From Legionella_A sp963772805 (GTDB taxonomy: Bacteria > Pseudomonadota > Gammaproteobacteria > Legionellales > Legionellaceae), in contig CAVYYU010000002.1 in NCBI GenBank assembly GCA_963772805.1, positions 124,001 to 188,000 of the forward strand: a stretch of 64,000 nucleotides of DNA, written 5' to 3'. A program made the translations under genes and the position numbers. This document shows, one piece after another, positions 51,524 through 61,131 of this stretch. The notes beneath the pieces were generated by a model. It searched no databases, had not been told where the DNA came from, and worked only from the letters and a program-made list of their open reading frames with translations. How positions within the stretch are numbered: position 1 is the first letter of the stretch; each line of letters starts with the position of its first letter.

Positions 51524-51985
51524 ATGTCGGTACAGAACTACTTTTTCAGGGCTGCTATTTTGCTGATTTTTGCTACTTGTGTGCATGCTGACGTGGTTTT
51601 GCAGGACATGCAGGGCGTGAAAATACCATTTTCCTCGTTGCAGGGTAAATGGGTGTTTATTAATTATTGGGCCAGTTGGTGCAAGCCGTGCCTGGATGAA
51701 ATTCCTGAACTAAATCAATTTTATGAGCAAAACAAGCCGGGGGGTAATATTGCAATGTATTCAGTCAACTACGACGCGTTGTCGTTGGATGCGCAAAAAA
51801 TATTACTGAAACAGCTTGATATACGTTATCCCGCCTTGGCACAAAATCCGGCAGACTCGTTGCAATTGGGTAATATCAATGGCGTGCCGGTGACGTTTGT
51901 GTTTAATCCGCAGGGGGATCTTGCTGATACCTTATACGGCGGACAGACAGTCAGGAGCTTGAGTCAGGTGTTTTCGTCAAATTAA
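51524..51985 (+). CDS. TlpA/ResA-like thioredoxin-fold protein
   Basis: 153 residues with a signal peptide (MSVQNYFFRAAILLIFATCVHA). Redox motif NYWASWCKPCLDEIPELNQF, thioredoxin fold and the cis-Pro region GVPVTFVFNPQGDL. It reduces disulfides in the periplasm, probably for cytochrome maturation or oxidative repair. Its 3' end overlaps the convergent hflX by 35 bases. Confidence 0.92.
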   Translation: MSVQNYFFRAAILLIFATCVHADVVLQDMQGVKIPFSSLQGKWVFINYWASWCKPCLDEIPELNQFYEQNKPGGNIAMYSVNYDALSLDAQKILLKQLDIRYPALAQNPADSLQLGNINGVPVTFVFNPQGDLADTLYGGQTVRSLSQVFSSN

Positions 51986-53222
51986 ACAAGCGCCGCTTTT
52001 CATCGCGACTTATGCGAATAACCAGCCGCCAGCCGCCGCTATCGGTCAGCTCTTCATGCAGCACGGCATCCAATTCATATAACTGTGCGCGTAATTTGGC
52101 ATCGGTGGCTGTGAGTTCAACTTCCTCCTCAATCACCGTGCCATGTAATTGTTGTGCAATGGTATCGCGTAGCAAATCAAGACCCGCGCCGGTTGCGGCT
52201 GAAACCCAGACTTTGCAGTTTTTCTCGTTACAGTCCGATTTGGCATCCCAGCCTTCCTGACGATCTATTTTGTTGAATACCTGTATGCGTTGTACGTCAT
52301 TGGCGCCAATTTCTTGTAGAACCTTTTCTACCGCGGTGACTTGCTCGCGCCAGTTTGGATCGGAAATATCAATAACGTGTAATAACAGGTCGGCTTCTTT
52401 TGTTTCTTCCAATGTGGCATGAAAGGCATCAACTAACTGATGCGGCAAGTCACGGATAAATCCGACTGTATCGGTGATAATGACGGGGGCTGCGCCTGGT
52501 ATATCCAGTTTGCGCATGGTGGGGTCGAGCGTTGCGAATAATTTATTGGCCGCATAAATTTCAGCACCGGTGAGGGCGTTGAATAAGGATGATTTGCCAG
52601 CATTGGTGTAGCCAACCAGTGATAGCGTCGGCATAGCGGCTTTGCGTCTAGCGCGGCGATTTTGATCTCGACTGCGGCGCACTTTTTCGAGGCGTTTGTG
52701 GATGGTTTTAATGCGTTCGCGCAGTAAACGACGGTCAGTTTCCAGCTGCGTTTCACCGGGGCCACGTAGTCCGATACCGCCTTTTTGGCGTTCAAGGTGT
52801 GTCCACCCCCGCACCAGGCGGGTGGAGAAATGCTGCAATTGCGCCAGTTCGACCTGTAGCTTCCCCTCGAAGGTGCGGGCGCGCTGTGCAAAAATATCAA
52901 GAATCAAGCCGCTGCGGTCGACTACACGGCATTCCAGCAGGCGCTCCAAATTGCGTTCTTGCGAGGGGGATAGTTCGTGATTGACCAGCACCAGCTCAGC
53001 CTCGTGTGCCAGAACGAATTCGCGGATTTCCTCAGCCTTGCCAAGCCCGACATAGTATTTGGCTTCAGGGGTGGCGCGCGCGCCGCGCACGCAATCGAGC
53101 ACGTCAGCGTCCGCCGATATCGCCAATTCTTTGAATTCAGCCAAGGCGGTTTCAGCATCTATCCCGGGAAGGGCTAATTGGACAAGAATGGCGCGTTCGC
53201 CACCTTGTGGTCGTTCAAACAA
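51951..53222 (-). CDS. hflX: Ribosome-splitting GTPase HflX
   Basis: 423 residues. N-terminal HflX domain (YYVGLGKAEEIREFV, ELSPSQERNLE), GTPase with LVGYTNAGKSSLFNAL, ITDTVGFIRDLPHQLV and FNKID. It rescues stalled ribosomes. A 35-base overlap with tlpA at the 3' end. Confidence 0.96.
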   Translation of the reverse strand: MFERPQGGERAILVQLALPGIDAETALAEFKELAISADADVLDCVRGARATPEAKYYVGLGKAEEIREFVLAHEAELVLVNHELSPSQERNLERLLECRVVDRSGLILDIFAQRARTFEGKLQVELAQLQHFSTRLVRGWTHLERQKGGIGLRGPGETQLETDRRLLRERIKTIHKRLEKVRRSRDQNRRARRKAAMPTLSLVGYTNAGKSSLFNALTGAEIYAANKLFATLDPTMRKLDIPGAAPVIITDTVGFIRDLPHQLVDAFHATLEETKEADLLLHVIDISDPNWREQVTAVEKVLQEIGANDVQRIQVFNKIDRQEGWDAKSDCNEKNCKVWVSAATGAGLDLLRDTIAQQLHGTVIEEEVELTATDAKLRAQLYELDAVLHEELTDSGGWRLVIRISRDEKRRLFNLTKTPDSSS

Positions 53223-53491
53223 GGGTATATTCCTGTCAATTTACAAAGACGGTCAGTCTGCCATAGTTTTGGCGTGCTCACCAGACGTGTTCAAGTGATA
53301 GCTATGAGGTTATGTGTTTTCACAAAGTTTACCTGATGCCAATTGGTATAGAATAGATTGGTCTTCGTCGCAATGACGAAATTTTTAATGGGGCGATGTT
53401 ATATGCAAGACGACTATAATTGCCGTGAAATTAGCCAAACTCCAATAGAGTGCTATATAATCAGTAACATTTATCAATTCTAGTTATCCTG

Positions 53492-53971
53492 ATGGACGAG
53501 CCTAAAAGTAAATCATTAAAAAAGCGTGAAGCAGATGCTTTGCAGAAGGTAGGGGTTAAACTCATCGAGTTGAGCATGGACAAGCTTGATTCCTTGCCGC
53601 TTTCTCAGCCGCTAAAGCAGGCGATTGTTGAGGCCAAATCATTACGAAGTCATGGTGCAATCAGGCGACAGGCGCAGTTGATTGGTAAATTAATGCGCTC
53701 GACTGACAGTGATGATATTTTGGCTGCCTACGAAAGCATGTTGTTAGAAGAAAACGCACAAACCGCCTCGTTTCATGAATTGGAGCTTTGGCGTGATCGT
53801 TTAATCAAAGAAGGCAAGGATGCGTTAACCAAGTTTATCGATGCCTATCCATTGGCTGATGCGCAGCAGCTACGCCAATTAATTAAAAAAGCGGTTGATG
53901 AACAGCAGCGTGAACAACACACTGGTGCAGCCAAAGCACTGTTTCGTTATCTAAGGTCTTGTCTACAATGA
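53492..53971 (+). CDS. darP: Ribosome-associated protein DarP (YjgA, DUF615)
   Basis: 159 residues. Helical family motif KSKSLKKREADALQKVGVKL, SLRSHGAIRRQAQLIGKLMR and LELWRDRLIKEG are clear. It acts late in 50S subunit assembly. The stop overlaps the rlmKL start (ATGA), linking two ribosome-related functions. Confidence 0.93.
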   Translation: MDEPKSKSLKKREADALQKVGVKLIELSMDKLDSLPLSQPLKQAIVEAKSLRSHGAIRRQAQLIGKLMRSTDSDDILAAYESMLLEENAQTASFHELELWRDRLIKEGKDALTKFIDAYPLADAQQLRQLIKKAVDEQQREQHTGAAKALFRYLRSCLQ

Positions 53972-56076
53972 TTTATTCTTTATTCGTGAGTTGTCCCAGA
54001 GGGCTTGAGTATCTTTTGGAAGAGGAGCTAAAAGGCTTAGGTCTGCACGTGACCCGTGTTAGCCCGCAAGGCGTATATGGAGAGGCGAATTTGACTGTCA
54101 CCTATCAGCTTTGCCTGTGGTCGCGTTTGGCAAATCGTGTACAGCTTATTTTATTTGGCGGTGAAGCCCATAACGAACAAGCACTTTATCAGCTTTGCCA
54201 CCAATTTCCTTGGCAAACTGTCTTTGTGGCGGATAAAACACTGGCAATTGAATTTCATGGCTCATCTACTCATATTCGCAACTCCATGTTTGGAGCGCAG
54301 GTTGTCAAAGATGCCGTAGTTGATCATTTTCGTAATTTGCAAGGCGAGCGCCCAACGATAGAGCGCGATAGGCCGCAAATTTTGCTGCACGCGCATTTAA
54401 AGAACGATGAATTGACAGTAAGTCTGGACCTGATTGGCTACAGCCTGCATCAGCGCGGATACCGTACTGAGGCGGGTGCCGCTCCCCTGAAAGAAAATGT
54501 CGCCGCGGCGATGTTGATACGTGCAAATTGGCCGAAATTGGCGATGGAGGGCTTTGCTTTTCATGATCCATTTTGTGGGGCAGGAACTATCGTAATTGAG
54601 GCCGCAATGATGGCGGCGCAAATTGCCCCAGGTTTGTTGCGAGATGATCAATCGTTACATCATTGGGTTGCGCATCAACCGTCACTATGGGAAAAGGTAC
54701 GAGTGCAGGCTTTGGAGCAGGTAAAAGCGGTGCCGGTAAAGTTACGCGGCACTGATGCCAGTTCCAACCTGATTACGTTGGCGCATGCGAACGCTGAGCG
54801 TGCCGGTGTTACCCGCTTGGTAGAGTTTGAAACATTGCCGCTTGCTGATTGCAACGCGCCAGCAGAAAAAGGGCTGCTAATCTGCAACCCGCCATATGGT
54901 GAGAGGCTGGGCGATGCTACGCAGTTGATGCCCTTGTATCAAGAGCTGGGTCGTGTGTTGCACGATCATTATCAGGGGTGGCAAGCGGCGTTTATCACCT
55001 CTAATCCATTGTTGGCAAAAGCGACGGGCTTGCGCGCAGGCAAGCAATACACCTTGTACAATGGTGCGTTGGAATGCAAGCTATATTGTATCGCGCTCGA
55101 AAATAATGAGCTGCGCGGTGGCATGAGCGACAAATTGTCTCCAGCGGCACAAATGTTTGCCAACCGTTTGCAAAAAAATTATGGCCATTTGCAGAAATGG
55201 GCGAAAAAAAATCAGATATCCTGTTATCGCGTATATGATGCCGATCTGCCGGAATATGCGTTTGCCATCGATATTTACAATGATCATGCGGTATTACAGG
55301 AGTATACGGCACCTGCGTTGATAGCGGCGCACAAAGTAGAAAAACGCAGCCTGGATGTGGTGCAAGCCGTGCCACAAGTATTGGGTATCTCTCCTGCAAA
55401 TATCGTGGTTAAGCAACGCAAACAGCAAAAAGGCAGCAACCAATATCAAAAAATGGACCAAACGCGCCAGACCTTGGTTGTGGATGAGGGGCGTGCCAAG
55501 TTTAAAGTTAATTTATATGATTATCTGGATACAGGTTTATTTTTAGACCATCGTTTGCTGCGTATGCGTTTTGAACAGTTGGCGCCGGGTACGCGTTTTC
55601 TTAATTGCTTCTGTTACACCGCGACAGCCAGTGTGCATGCAGCCTTAGCCGGGGCATTGACGACGAATATTGATTTATCCAACACTTATCTGCATTGGGC
55701 TGAAGAGAATTTTAAGCTTAATCAGCTTGAGCTATCACGACACCAATTCGTGCAATATGACTGTATGGATTGGTTGAAGGTGGCGCGCGATCGGTTTGAT
55801 GTTATTTTTCTTGATCCACCGAGCTTCTCGAATTCAAAGCGAATGGACGAGACCTTGGATATCCAGCGCGATCATGAGATGCTGATTAATGCGGCGATGC
55901 GTTTGTTGAATAATGACGGCACCTTGTATTTTTCGACCAATTTTCGGCAGTTTAAATTATCGCAGGTTATTGCCGAGCACTTTGTTGTGCGTGATATTAG
56001 TGCCGAGACGATCGATGTCGATTTCAAGCGTAACTCGCGTATTCATCAGTGTTTTCTGATTAGGAAGAAGGGTTAG
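53968..56076 (+). CDS. rlmL: 23S rRNA methyltransferase RlmKL (G2069 N7 / G2445 N2)
   Basis: 702 residues, the fused two-enzyme form. N-terminal THUMP domain (about 1-155), RlmL methyltransferase with CNPPYGERLG, and C-terminal RlmK methyltransferase with LDPPSFSNSKRM. The start ATG overlaps the darP stop; a TTG nine bases upstream is not needed. Confidence 0.96.
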   Translation: MIYSLFVSCPRGLEYLLEEELKGLGLHVTRVSPQGVYGEANLTVTYQLCLWSRLANRVQLILFGGEAHNEQALYQLCHQFPWQTVFVADKTLAIEFHGSSTHIRNSMFGAQVVKDAVVDHFRNLQGERPTIERDRPQILLHAHLKNDELTVSLDLIGYSLHQRGYRTEAGAAPLKENVAAAMLIRANWPKLAMEGFAFHDPFCGAGTIVIEAAMMAAQIAPGLLRDDQSLHHWVAHQPSLWEKVRVQALEQVKAVPVKLRGTDASSNLITLAHANAERAGVTRLVEFETLPLADCNAPAEKGLLICNPPYGERLGDATQLMPLYQELGRVLHDHYQGWQAAFITSNPLLAKATGLRAGKQYTLYNGALECKLYCIALENNELRGGMSDKLSPAAQMFANRLQKNYGHLQKWAKKNQISCYRVYDADLPEYAFAIDIYNDHAVLQEYTAPALIAAHKVEKRSLDVVQAVPQVLGISPANIVVKQRKQQKGSNQYQKMDQTRQTLVVDEGRAKFKVNLYDYLDTGLFLDHRLLRMRFEQLAPGTRFLNCFCYTATASVHAALAGALTTNIDLSNTYLHWAEENFKLNQLELSRHQFVQYDCMDWLKVARDRFDVIFLDPPSFSNSKRMDETLDIQRDHEMLINAAMRLLNNDGTLYFSTNFRQFKLSQVIAEHFVVRDISAETIDVDFKRNSRIHQCFLIRKKG

Positions 56077-56187
56077 ATTAATATTATTTGTAGCCGTATT
56101 ATGCTGACGCTAATCCGCGCGACAAAACAGCCATACAATAGTGACATTTTTTGAATGCTTACAATTAGTTAGCTGTATTATACCTAT

Positions 56188-56314
56188 TCATCCACATAGT
56201 TATCCACAGGACGTTGATTTATTTTAGTATGATATTTATATATTAATATATAAATATCAATAAGTTGCGATTTCATAGGGAATTTCAAATAAAAAAACAA
56301 CAAAGTTATTCACA
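56188..56314. promoter_or_regulatory. DnaA-box cluster with AT-rich palindrome upstream of parC
   Basis: Perfect boxes TTATCCACA (56200-56208) and TTATTCACA (56306-56314), and TCATCCACA (56188-56196, one mismatch), flank a perfect 30-bp A/T palindrome (56230-56259). All lie in the gene-free 56077-56445. This density is higher than in the rpmH-dnaA gap. It could be an origin, a DnaA titration site or a DnaA-controlled parC promoter. Confidence 0.6.
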
Positions 56315-56445
56315 TCTAACAACCTGATGATTAACGCACCATAATTTTTTCTGTTAAAATATATTTTTGCCGTAGGTCATGATTTGCACTACGATGATCT
56401 TGGTTTCTCCTTTTAATAATACTCCACTGCGTGAACTGAACGACC

Positions 56446-58692
56446 ATGAATGATGTAATAGAGCGCCAGCCGCTGACTGAATTTACTGAAAAAGCGTATC
56501 TTGATTACTCGATGTATGTCATTTTAGACCGCGCTTTGCCGCATATCGCCGATGGTTTTAAACCGGTGCAGCGCCGAATTGTTTATGCGATGTCGGAGCT
56601 AGGCCTTAAAGCCACGTCCAAGCACAAAAAATCAGCGCGCACGGTGGGGGACGTATTGGGTAAATTTCACCCGCATGGTGATCAGGCTTGTTATGAGGCA
56701 ATGGTGCTGATGGCACAGCCTTTTTCTTACCGTTATCCTTTTGTTGATGGCCAGGGAAACTGGGGCTCTCCGGATGACCCTAAGTCGTTTGCTGCCATGC
56801 GTTATACCGAGGCGCGCTTATCTGCTTACGCTGATACCTTGCTCGCCGAATTACAACATGGCACGGTTGATTGGGTTGATAATTTTGATGCCACCTTGCA
56901 AGAGCCATCGTTATTACCGGCGCGGTTACCGAATGTGTTGTTAAATGGCGCCACCGGGATTGCGGTTGGTATGTCGTCGGATATTTTGCCGCATAATTTA
57001 ACTGAAGTTGCCAATGCCTGTATTCATTTGCTTGATAATCCTGCGGCTGATTTGGAGGCTATTCAACAGTTTATTAAAGGCCCTGATTTTCCAACCAACG
57101 CAGAAATTATTTCCTCGCAGGCTATTATTCGTAATGTATACGCTACCGGCAATGGTTCAATTAGAATGCGCGCCATCTATAGCCTGGAAAAACACAATGT
57201 TGTAATTAACGCACTCCCCTACCAAGTCTCCGGTAATAAAGTTGTTGAGCAAATTGCGGCGCAAATGCAGCTGAAGAAATTGCCGATGGTTGAGGATATT
57301 CGTGATGAGTCTGATCATGAGCACCCTACTCGACTGGTTATTATTCCCCGCACAAACCGTGTTGATACCGATGGTTTGATGTCGCATTTGTTTGCGACGA
57401 CGGATCTTGAGCGTAGTTATCGCGTCAATTTTAATATGATTGGCCTGGATGGCAAGCCACGAGTGAAAACATTGCTGGGTATTTTGCAGGAATGGTTAGT
57501 ATTTCGTTTGAGCACGGTAAAAAAACGTCTGCAATACCGTCTGGAAAAAATACTCGACCGATTGCATGTACTGGAAGGTTTGCTGATAGCGTATCTGAAT
57601 ATTGATAAAGTGATTGCAATTATTCGTGAGGAAGACAATCCGAAGCAGGCATTAATGGCGCATTTCATGCTTAGCGAGCGTCAGACTGAGGCTATCCTTG
57701 ACATGAAACTACGTCATTTGGCCAAGCTCGAAGAGTTTAAATTACGGGCTGAATGCGATGAGCTCAGTACGGAACGCGATTACATCCAGGAAATATTGGC
57801 TAGCGAACAGCGCTTGCGCGCTTTAGTGCGTGATGAAATCATCGCCGATCGCGATCTGTTTGGGGATGTTCGTCGCTCCCCGATTATCGAGCGCCAGGAT
57901 TCGCAGGCGTTAAAAGAAGAAGATATTCTGCCGAATGAGCCGATTACTGTCGTGCTTTCGCAAAAAGGTTGGGCGCGTGCGGCTAAGGGTAATGATGTCG
58001 ATGGTCGCGGATTAAGTTATAAGTCGGGTGATGATTTCAAAGCACAAACGAATGCGCGCAGCAATCAGCAGGTCGTGTTTTTTGATACAGAGGGCAAAGT
58101 TTATACTTTGCCGGGTCATGTCTTGCCCTCTGCCCGTGGTCAGGGCGAGCCGCTTACTGGTAAATTAAATCCCGCCGACAGGATGTCATTTGAGGCGTTG
58201 ATAAGTGGCGAGCCTGATGATTGGGTGTTGTTGGCCTGTGATGCGGGATACGGGTTTTTAACCCAGTTAAAAGAGCTGTATGTTAAAAATCGTAATGGCA
58301 AAGTGTGTTTGAAATTGCCGGCACATAGCCAAATCTTGCCGCCACGAGTGGTTAGCGATAAAGATACTCAGCAGGTTGTTTGTGTGACCAACACGGGCCG
58401 CTTGTTGGTATTTCCCGCCAGTGAGCTTCCTGTTCTGACTCGCGGTAAAGGCAATAAATTGATGAATGTTCCCGCGTTGAAAGCAGCGCAACGCGAAGAA
58501 TTGGTGATGGATGTGCAATTATTGGCGGCGGATGACGCGTTGACTGTGCATGCTGGCAAGCGTCATTTCACCTTGAAAGGTGCAGATCTGTTACCGTATC
58601 AGGGCGAGCGCGGACGCCGTGGCAGCCGATTACCTCGGGGCTTACAAAATGTTACCGAGTTGAAAGTGGTAACGAGCGACAAAGCGCTATAA
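56446..58692 (+). CDS. parC: DNA topoisomerase IV subunit A
   Basis: 748 residues, the ParC rather than GyrA length. Catalytic Tyr in AAMRYTEARLS, QGNWGSPDDPKSFA and KSARTVGDVLGKFHPHGD are intact. It decatenates daughter chromosomes. Residue 80 of the quinolone-resistance region is Gln where E. coli has Ser80; Glu84 is kept. The stop overlaps the convergent neighbour by six bases. Confidence 0.96.
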   Translation: MNDVIERQPLTEFTEKAYLDYSMYVILDRALPHIADGFKPVQRRIVYAMSELGLKATSKHKKSARTVGDVLGKFHPHGDQACYEAMVLMAQPFSYRYPFVDGQGNWGSPDDPKSFAAMRYTEARLSAYADTLLAELQHGTVDWVDNFDATLQEPSLLPARLPNVLLNGATGIAVGMSSDILPHNLTEVANACIHLLDNPAADLEAIQQFIKGPDFPTNAEIISSQAIIRNVYATGNGSIRMRAIYSLEKHNVVINALPYQVSGNKVVEQIAAQMQLKKLPMVEDIRDESDHEHPTRLVIIPRTNRVDTDGLMSHLFATTDLERSYRVNFNMIGLDGKPRVKTLLGILQEWLVFRLSTVKKRLQYRLEKILDRLHVLEGLLIAYLNIDKVIAIIREEDNPKQALMAHFMLSERQTEAILDMKLRHLAKLEEFKLRAECDELSTERDYIQEILASEQRLRALVRDEIIADRDLFGDVRRSPIIERQDSQALKEEDILPNEPITVVLSQKGWARAAKGNDVDGRGLSYKSGDDFKAQTNARSNQQVVFFDTEGKVYTLPGHVLPSARGQGEPLTGKLNPADRMSFEALISGEPDDWVLLACDAGYGFLTQLKELYVKNRNGKVCLKLPAHSQILPPRVVSDKDTQQVVCVTNTGRLLVFPASELPVLTRGKGNKLMNVPALKAAQREELVMDVQLLAADDALTVHAGKRHFTLKGADLLPYQGERGRRGSRLPRGLQNVTELKVVTSDKAL

Positions 58693-60801
58693 ATGCGGGG
58701 TCACGGGTGTTGCTCGACCATTACTACTGCGTCGGCCTTCTAGCGAAGGCTCTTCATCATCTCGCTTGTCTTCCGTATCAATTTGTTGGTTCTGCTCAAC
58801 TATCGCGGTTTTGATGATATTTTCGCTAGTCTCTGTCTCCAGGCATATAACTGTGCTGGCGCGAATGACTATGTTGAGTTCGTCTCTAATATTACGGATG
58901 CCTTCGGTAATTACGTTGGTTAGTGGTTTGAGACCAAAGGTGTTCTGTAGGACAAAGCCGATTGCTTGAAATAGATAAGCCACAGCGGCTACGACATATT
59001 TAAAAGGGTTATGGCCAAGATTTCCCAAAGCATCATGTATTCTTCGGCCAAAATCGTGTAACCATAAACCAATCCCAGATAATATAACGCCACCAATATG
59101 CCCTAGGTTACCAACGAAACTGATGGTTTCTTTCAGTAAGGTAAGTGTGACATGCAGGAATACTGAGAGCAGTTCTCTTGGCAAAGAGACTTCTGATTCG
59201 CGATAGCGGCGGCCATGTGCAGCTAGGCTATATTGTAACATAGCAGCTAATGCACTGGTGTTGCCTGATTTAACCAGGGCTTCATAGTGTTTTTCCAAAA
59301 CATTCAATACGCCAATACGTCTGCTCTCTCGATCATCTGCTTCCTTATTAGTATTAATAATGTGCCACACTTCGTCGCGAATCAACCGCGCGCGCCATGC
59401 TTGGGCTCGCTTGGAAAAAGGACTGAATTCTGATTTTTCCCGCTCATAACGCAGTGTCAGCCGGTAGACTTCTTGTTCGAGTTTCGGTAATGCAACTAAG
59501 TCCTTTGCACATTGTGCTAGCTCTTTTGGTCCCAAATTGGGAGAGTATTTTTTTATACTATCGGTTAACAGCGTTGGAAATAATTGTTGCAATGTCTCGC
59601 ATGACTCAATGCAATATACGCCGTGAGGTTTTTTATATATGAGGATAATCTGTCCAGTTTTCTTATCACTAGCAACAGCACCAAGATATATTAAGCGCTC
59701 AAACAAGCCAGAATTTTCTTGCGACAACTCGCATAACTCCTTGACTACATCTTCTTGTCTTGCCGCATTGCCAGAGGGAAAGCGTAAATCGCCTTGATTC
59801 TGTTCGAACAGGTAATTAAACGTTAGAGGATAGGATACTTTAAATAATTCACGCTCGAGCTGATTTACGAAAAATTGATATTCGCATTCATTAGCTATAA
59901 ATTTTGGACTCTTTACATACAAATTCAGATGGTTGTTTAAGCTTCTAGGTCTCCTAATCATGGGCAGGCCGTCGGCAACGTTAATGGTCGCACCAGATGT
60001 TAAATAATCATCCCGTTCCTGATGGTGCTTTACGAATAATGTTAGCATTTTTTTGCTGTTTATCTTTGGTTCCAGATCGGAAAGCACGTGGTTGTTGTTA
60101 ACGTTGGTAACAATTTGCGGGATTTGATCATCTTTAAAAACCGTGCCATGTTGATTTAAAAACTGATGTAATACATACCATGATAACGTAGCACCACTTT
60201 GTTTCTTGTGGCTTCTGATTTTAACGGCGTCTGAGTGACTGCCATAAAACGGCAACATTGATACTCGTGTTTCGGGTGAGGTGATGATGGTGCGAGTCAA
60301 GTCCTGGGGTTTGAAATCGCGGCGCCTTTCATCCATTTGAAAGGTGGCCACATAACTCTTCACATTGCCGGGTATTAGCCTTGAAATAATGTGACCTTTG
60401 GCACTGATGCCCGCAACCGGGTCCATAGCAAAGATATGAATTTTCAAGGCATGTAATTGCAGCAGTAGGCTTGCTTCGGTTTGACTTAATGGCGCTTCTC
60501 GTCTTAACAGCTGATGTTCATACTCTTTCAGAAAGTTAGCTATCTGAATGCATGTAACCGCACCACGACTATAGCCGGCTAAGTTAATATTAATTTCAGC
60601 GTCTGTTTGTTGGTCTAACCACGCAAGGATGTGTTTCGCGGCATTTATGGCATTTTGTTTGACTTGCAAGCCTAAAATATTGGGGCCATCAATTACGAGT
60701 GATGCGCTGATGCAGGCTGCAGAAAATTGAGAAATTATATCTTTCTCTTTCATTGCCTTATGCTTTCCTGTGCCGAAAGCAAATGCGGTGAATGTAGCCA
60801 T
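58687..60801 (-). CDS. DUF2235/Tle-like alpha/beta-hydrolase with C-terminal membrane region
   Basis: 704 residues. A nucleophile elbow GYSRGA (GxSxG, about residue 76) is followed by IFAMDPVAG (Asp) and FYGSHSDAVKI (His), in the order and form of DUF2235 and Tle-type phospholipase effectors. The N-terminal 320 residues hold this domain. The rest is helical with hydrophobic segments around 560-620 (FLHVTLTLLKETISFVGNLGHIGGVILSGIGLWL) and a charged tail. Likely a lipid-directed hydrolase; secretion route and target are unknown. No immunity gene beside it, which favours a host target over a bacterial one. Confidence 0.72.
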   Translation of the reverse strand: MATFTAFAFGTGKHKAMKEKDIISQFSAACISASLVIDGPNILGLQVKQNAINAAKHILAWLDQQTDAEININLAGYSRGAVTCIQIANFLKEYEHQLLRREAPLSQTEASLLLQLHALKIHIFAMDPVAGISAKGHIISRLIPGNVKSYVATFQMDERRRDFKPQDLTRTIITSPETRVSMLPFYGSHSDAVKIRSHKKQSGATLSWYVLHQFLNQHGTVFKDDQIPQIVTNVNNNHVLSDLEPKINSKKMLTLFVKHHQERDDYLTSGATINVADGLPMIRRPRSLNNHLNLYVKSPKFIANECEYQFFVNQLERELFKVSYPLTFNYLFEQNQGDLRFPSGNAARQEDVVKELCELSQENSGLFERLIYLGAVASDKKTGQIILIYKKPHGVYCIESCETLQQLFPTLLTDSIKKYSPNLGPKELAQCAKDLVALPKLEQEVYRLTLRYEREKSEFSPFSKRAQAWRARLIRDEVWHIINTNKEADDRESRRIGVLNVLEKHYEALVKSGNTSALAAMLQYSLAAHGRRYRESEVSLPRELLSVFLHVTLTLLKETISFVGNLGHIGGVILSGIGLWLHDFGRRIHDALGNLGHNPFKYVVAAVAYLFQAIGFVLQNTFGLKPLTNVITEGIRNIRDELNIVIRASTVICLETETSENIIKTAIVEQNQQIDTEDKRDDEEPSLEGRRSSNGRATPVTPHL

Positions 60802-60877
60802 TATCTCCCCAAGCCCATTAAGCAGTTACGTCAACGTGTCTGTTATCTGCTCATCTAAATAATATTATTTATTAAGT

Positions 60878-61020
60878 GGAGATTAACGGCATTATTGTAT
60901 CATTTTGCCGCCACATGAGTCAAAGTTTGAGCACTGGCGGTATTGGTCTTCGCATTAGCTCTTGGCTAGAATCAAGTGCTATAAATCATTGGGGACTGGG
61001 AATGAATACTCTTAATCTTA
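60878..61020 (-). ncRNA. ssrS: 6S RNA (ssrS)
   Basis: The 330-base gap 60802-61131 directly downstream of zapA is where gammaproteobacteria keep ssrS. On the minus strand AGATTAA (61018-61012) pairs with TTAATCT (60886-60880), and GTATTCATT with AATGATAC next to it forms the closing stem. A CCCAGTCCCC segment opens a central bubble, opposite CATGTGGCGGCAA, like the E. coli CCAGUCCCC and CUGCGGCGGCA strands. AGCACT/AGTGCT then closes the terminal arm. 6S RNA imitates an open promoter and binds sigma-70 polymerase. Ends are estimates. Confidence 0.72.
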
Positions 61021-61131
61021 GATGTAGCGCATAGGCCGGGAGCCATTTCTGTTTTGGCATCCATCATGGTATGGCAAATATAGTATTATGCCATCGCGAG
61101 GAAAGATGGGGTATTTTTCAGCGTATGGGCC

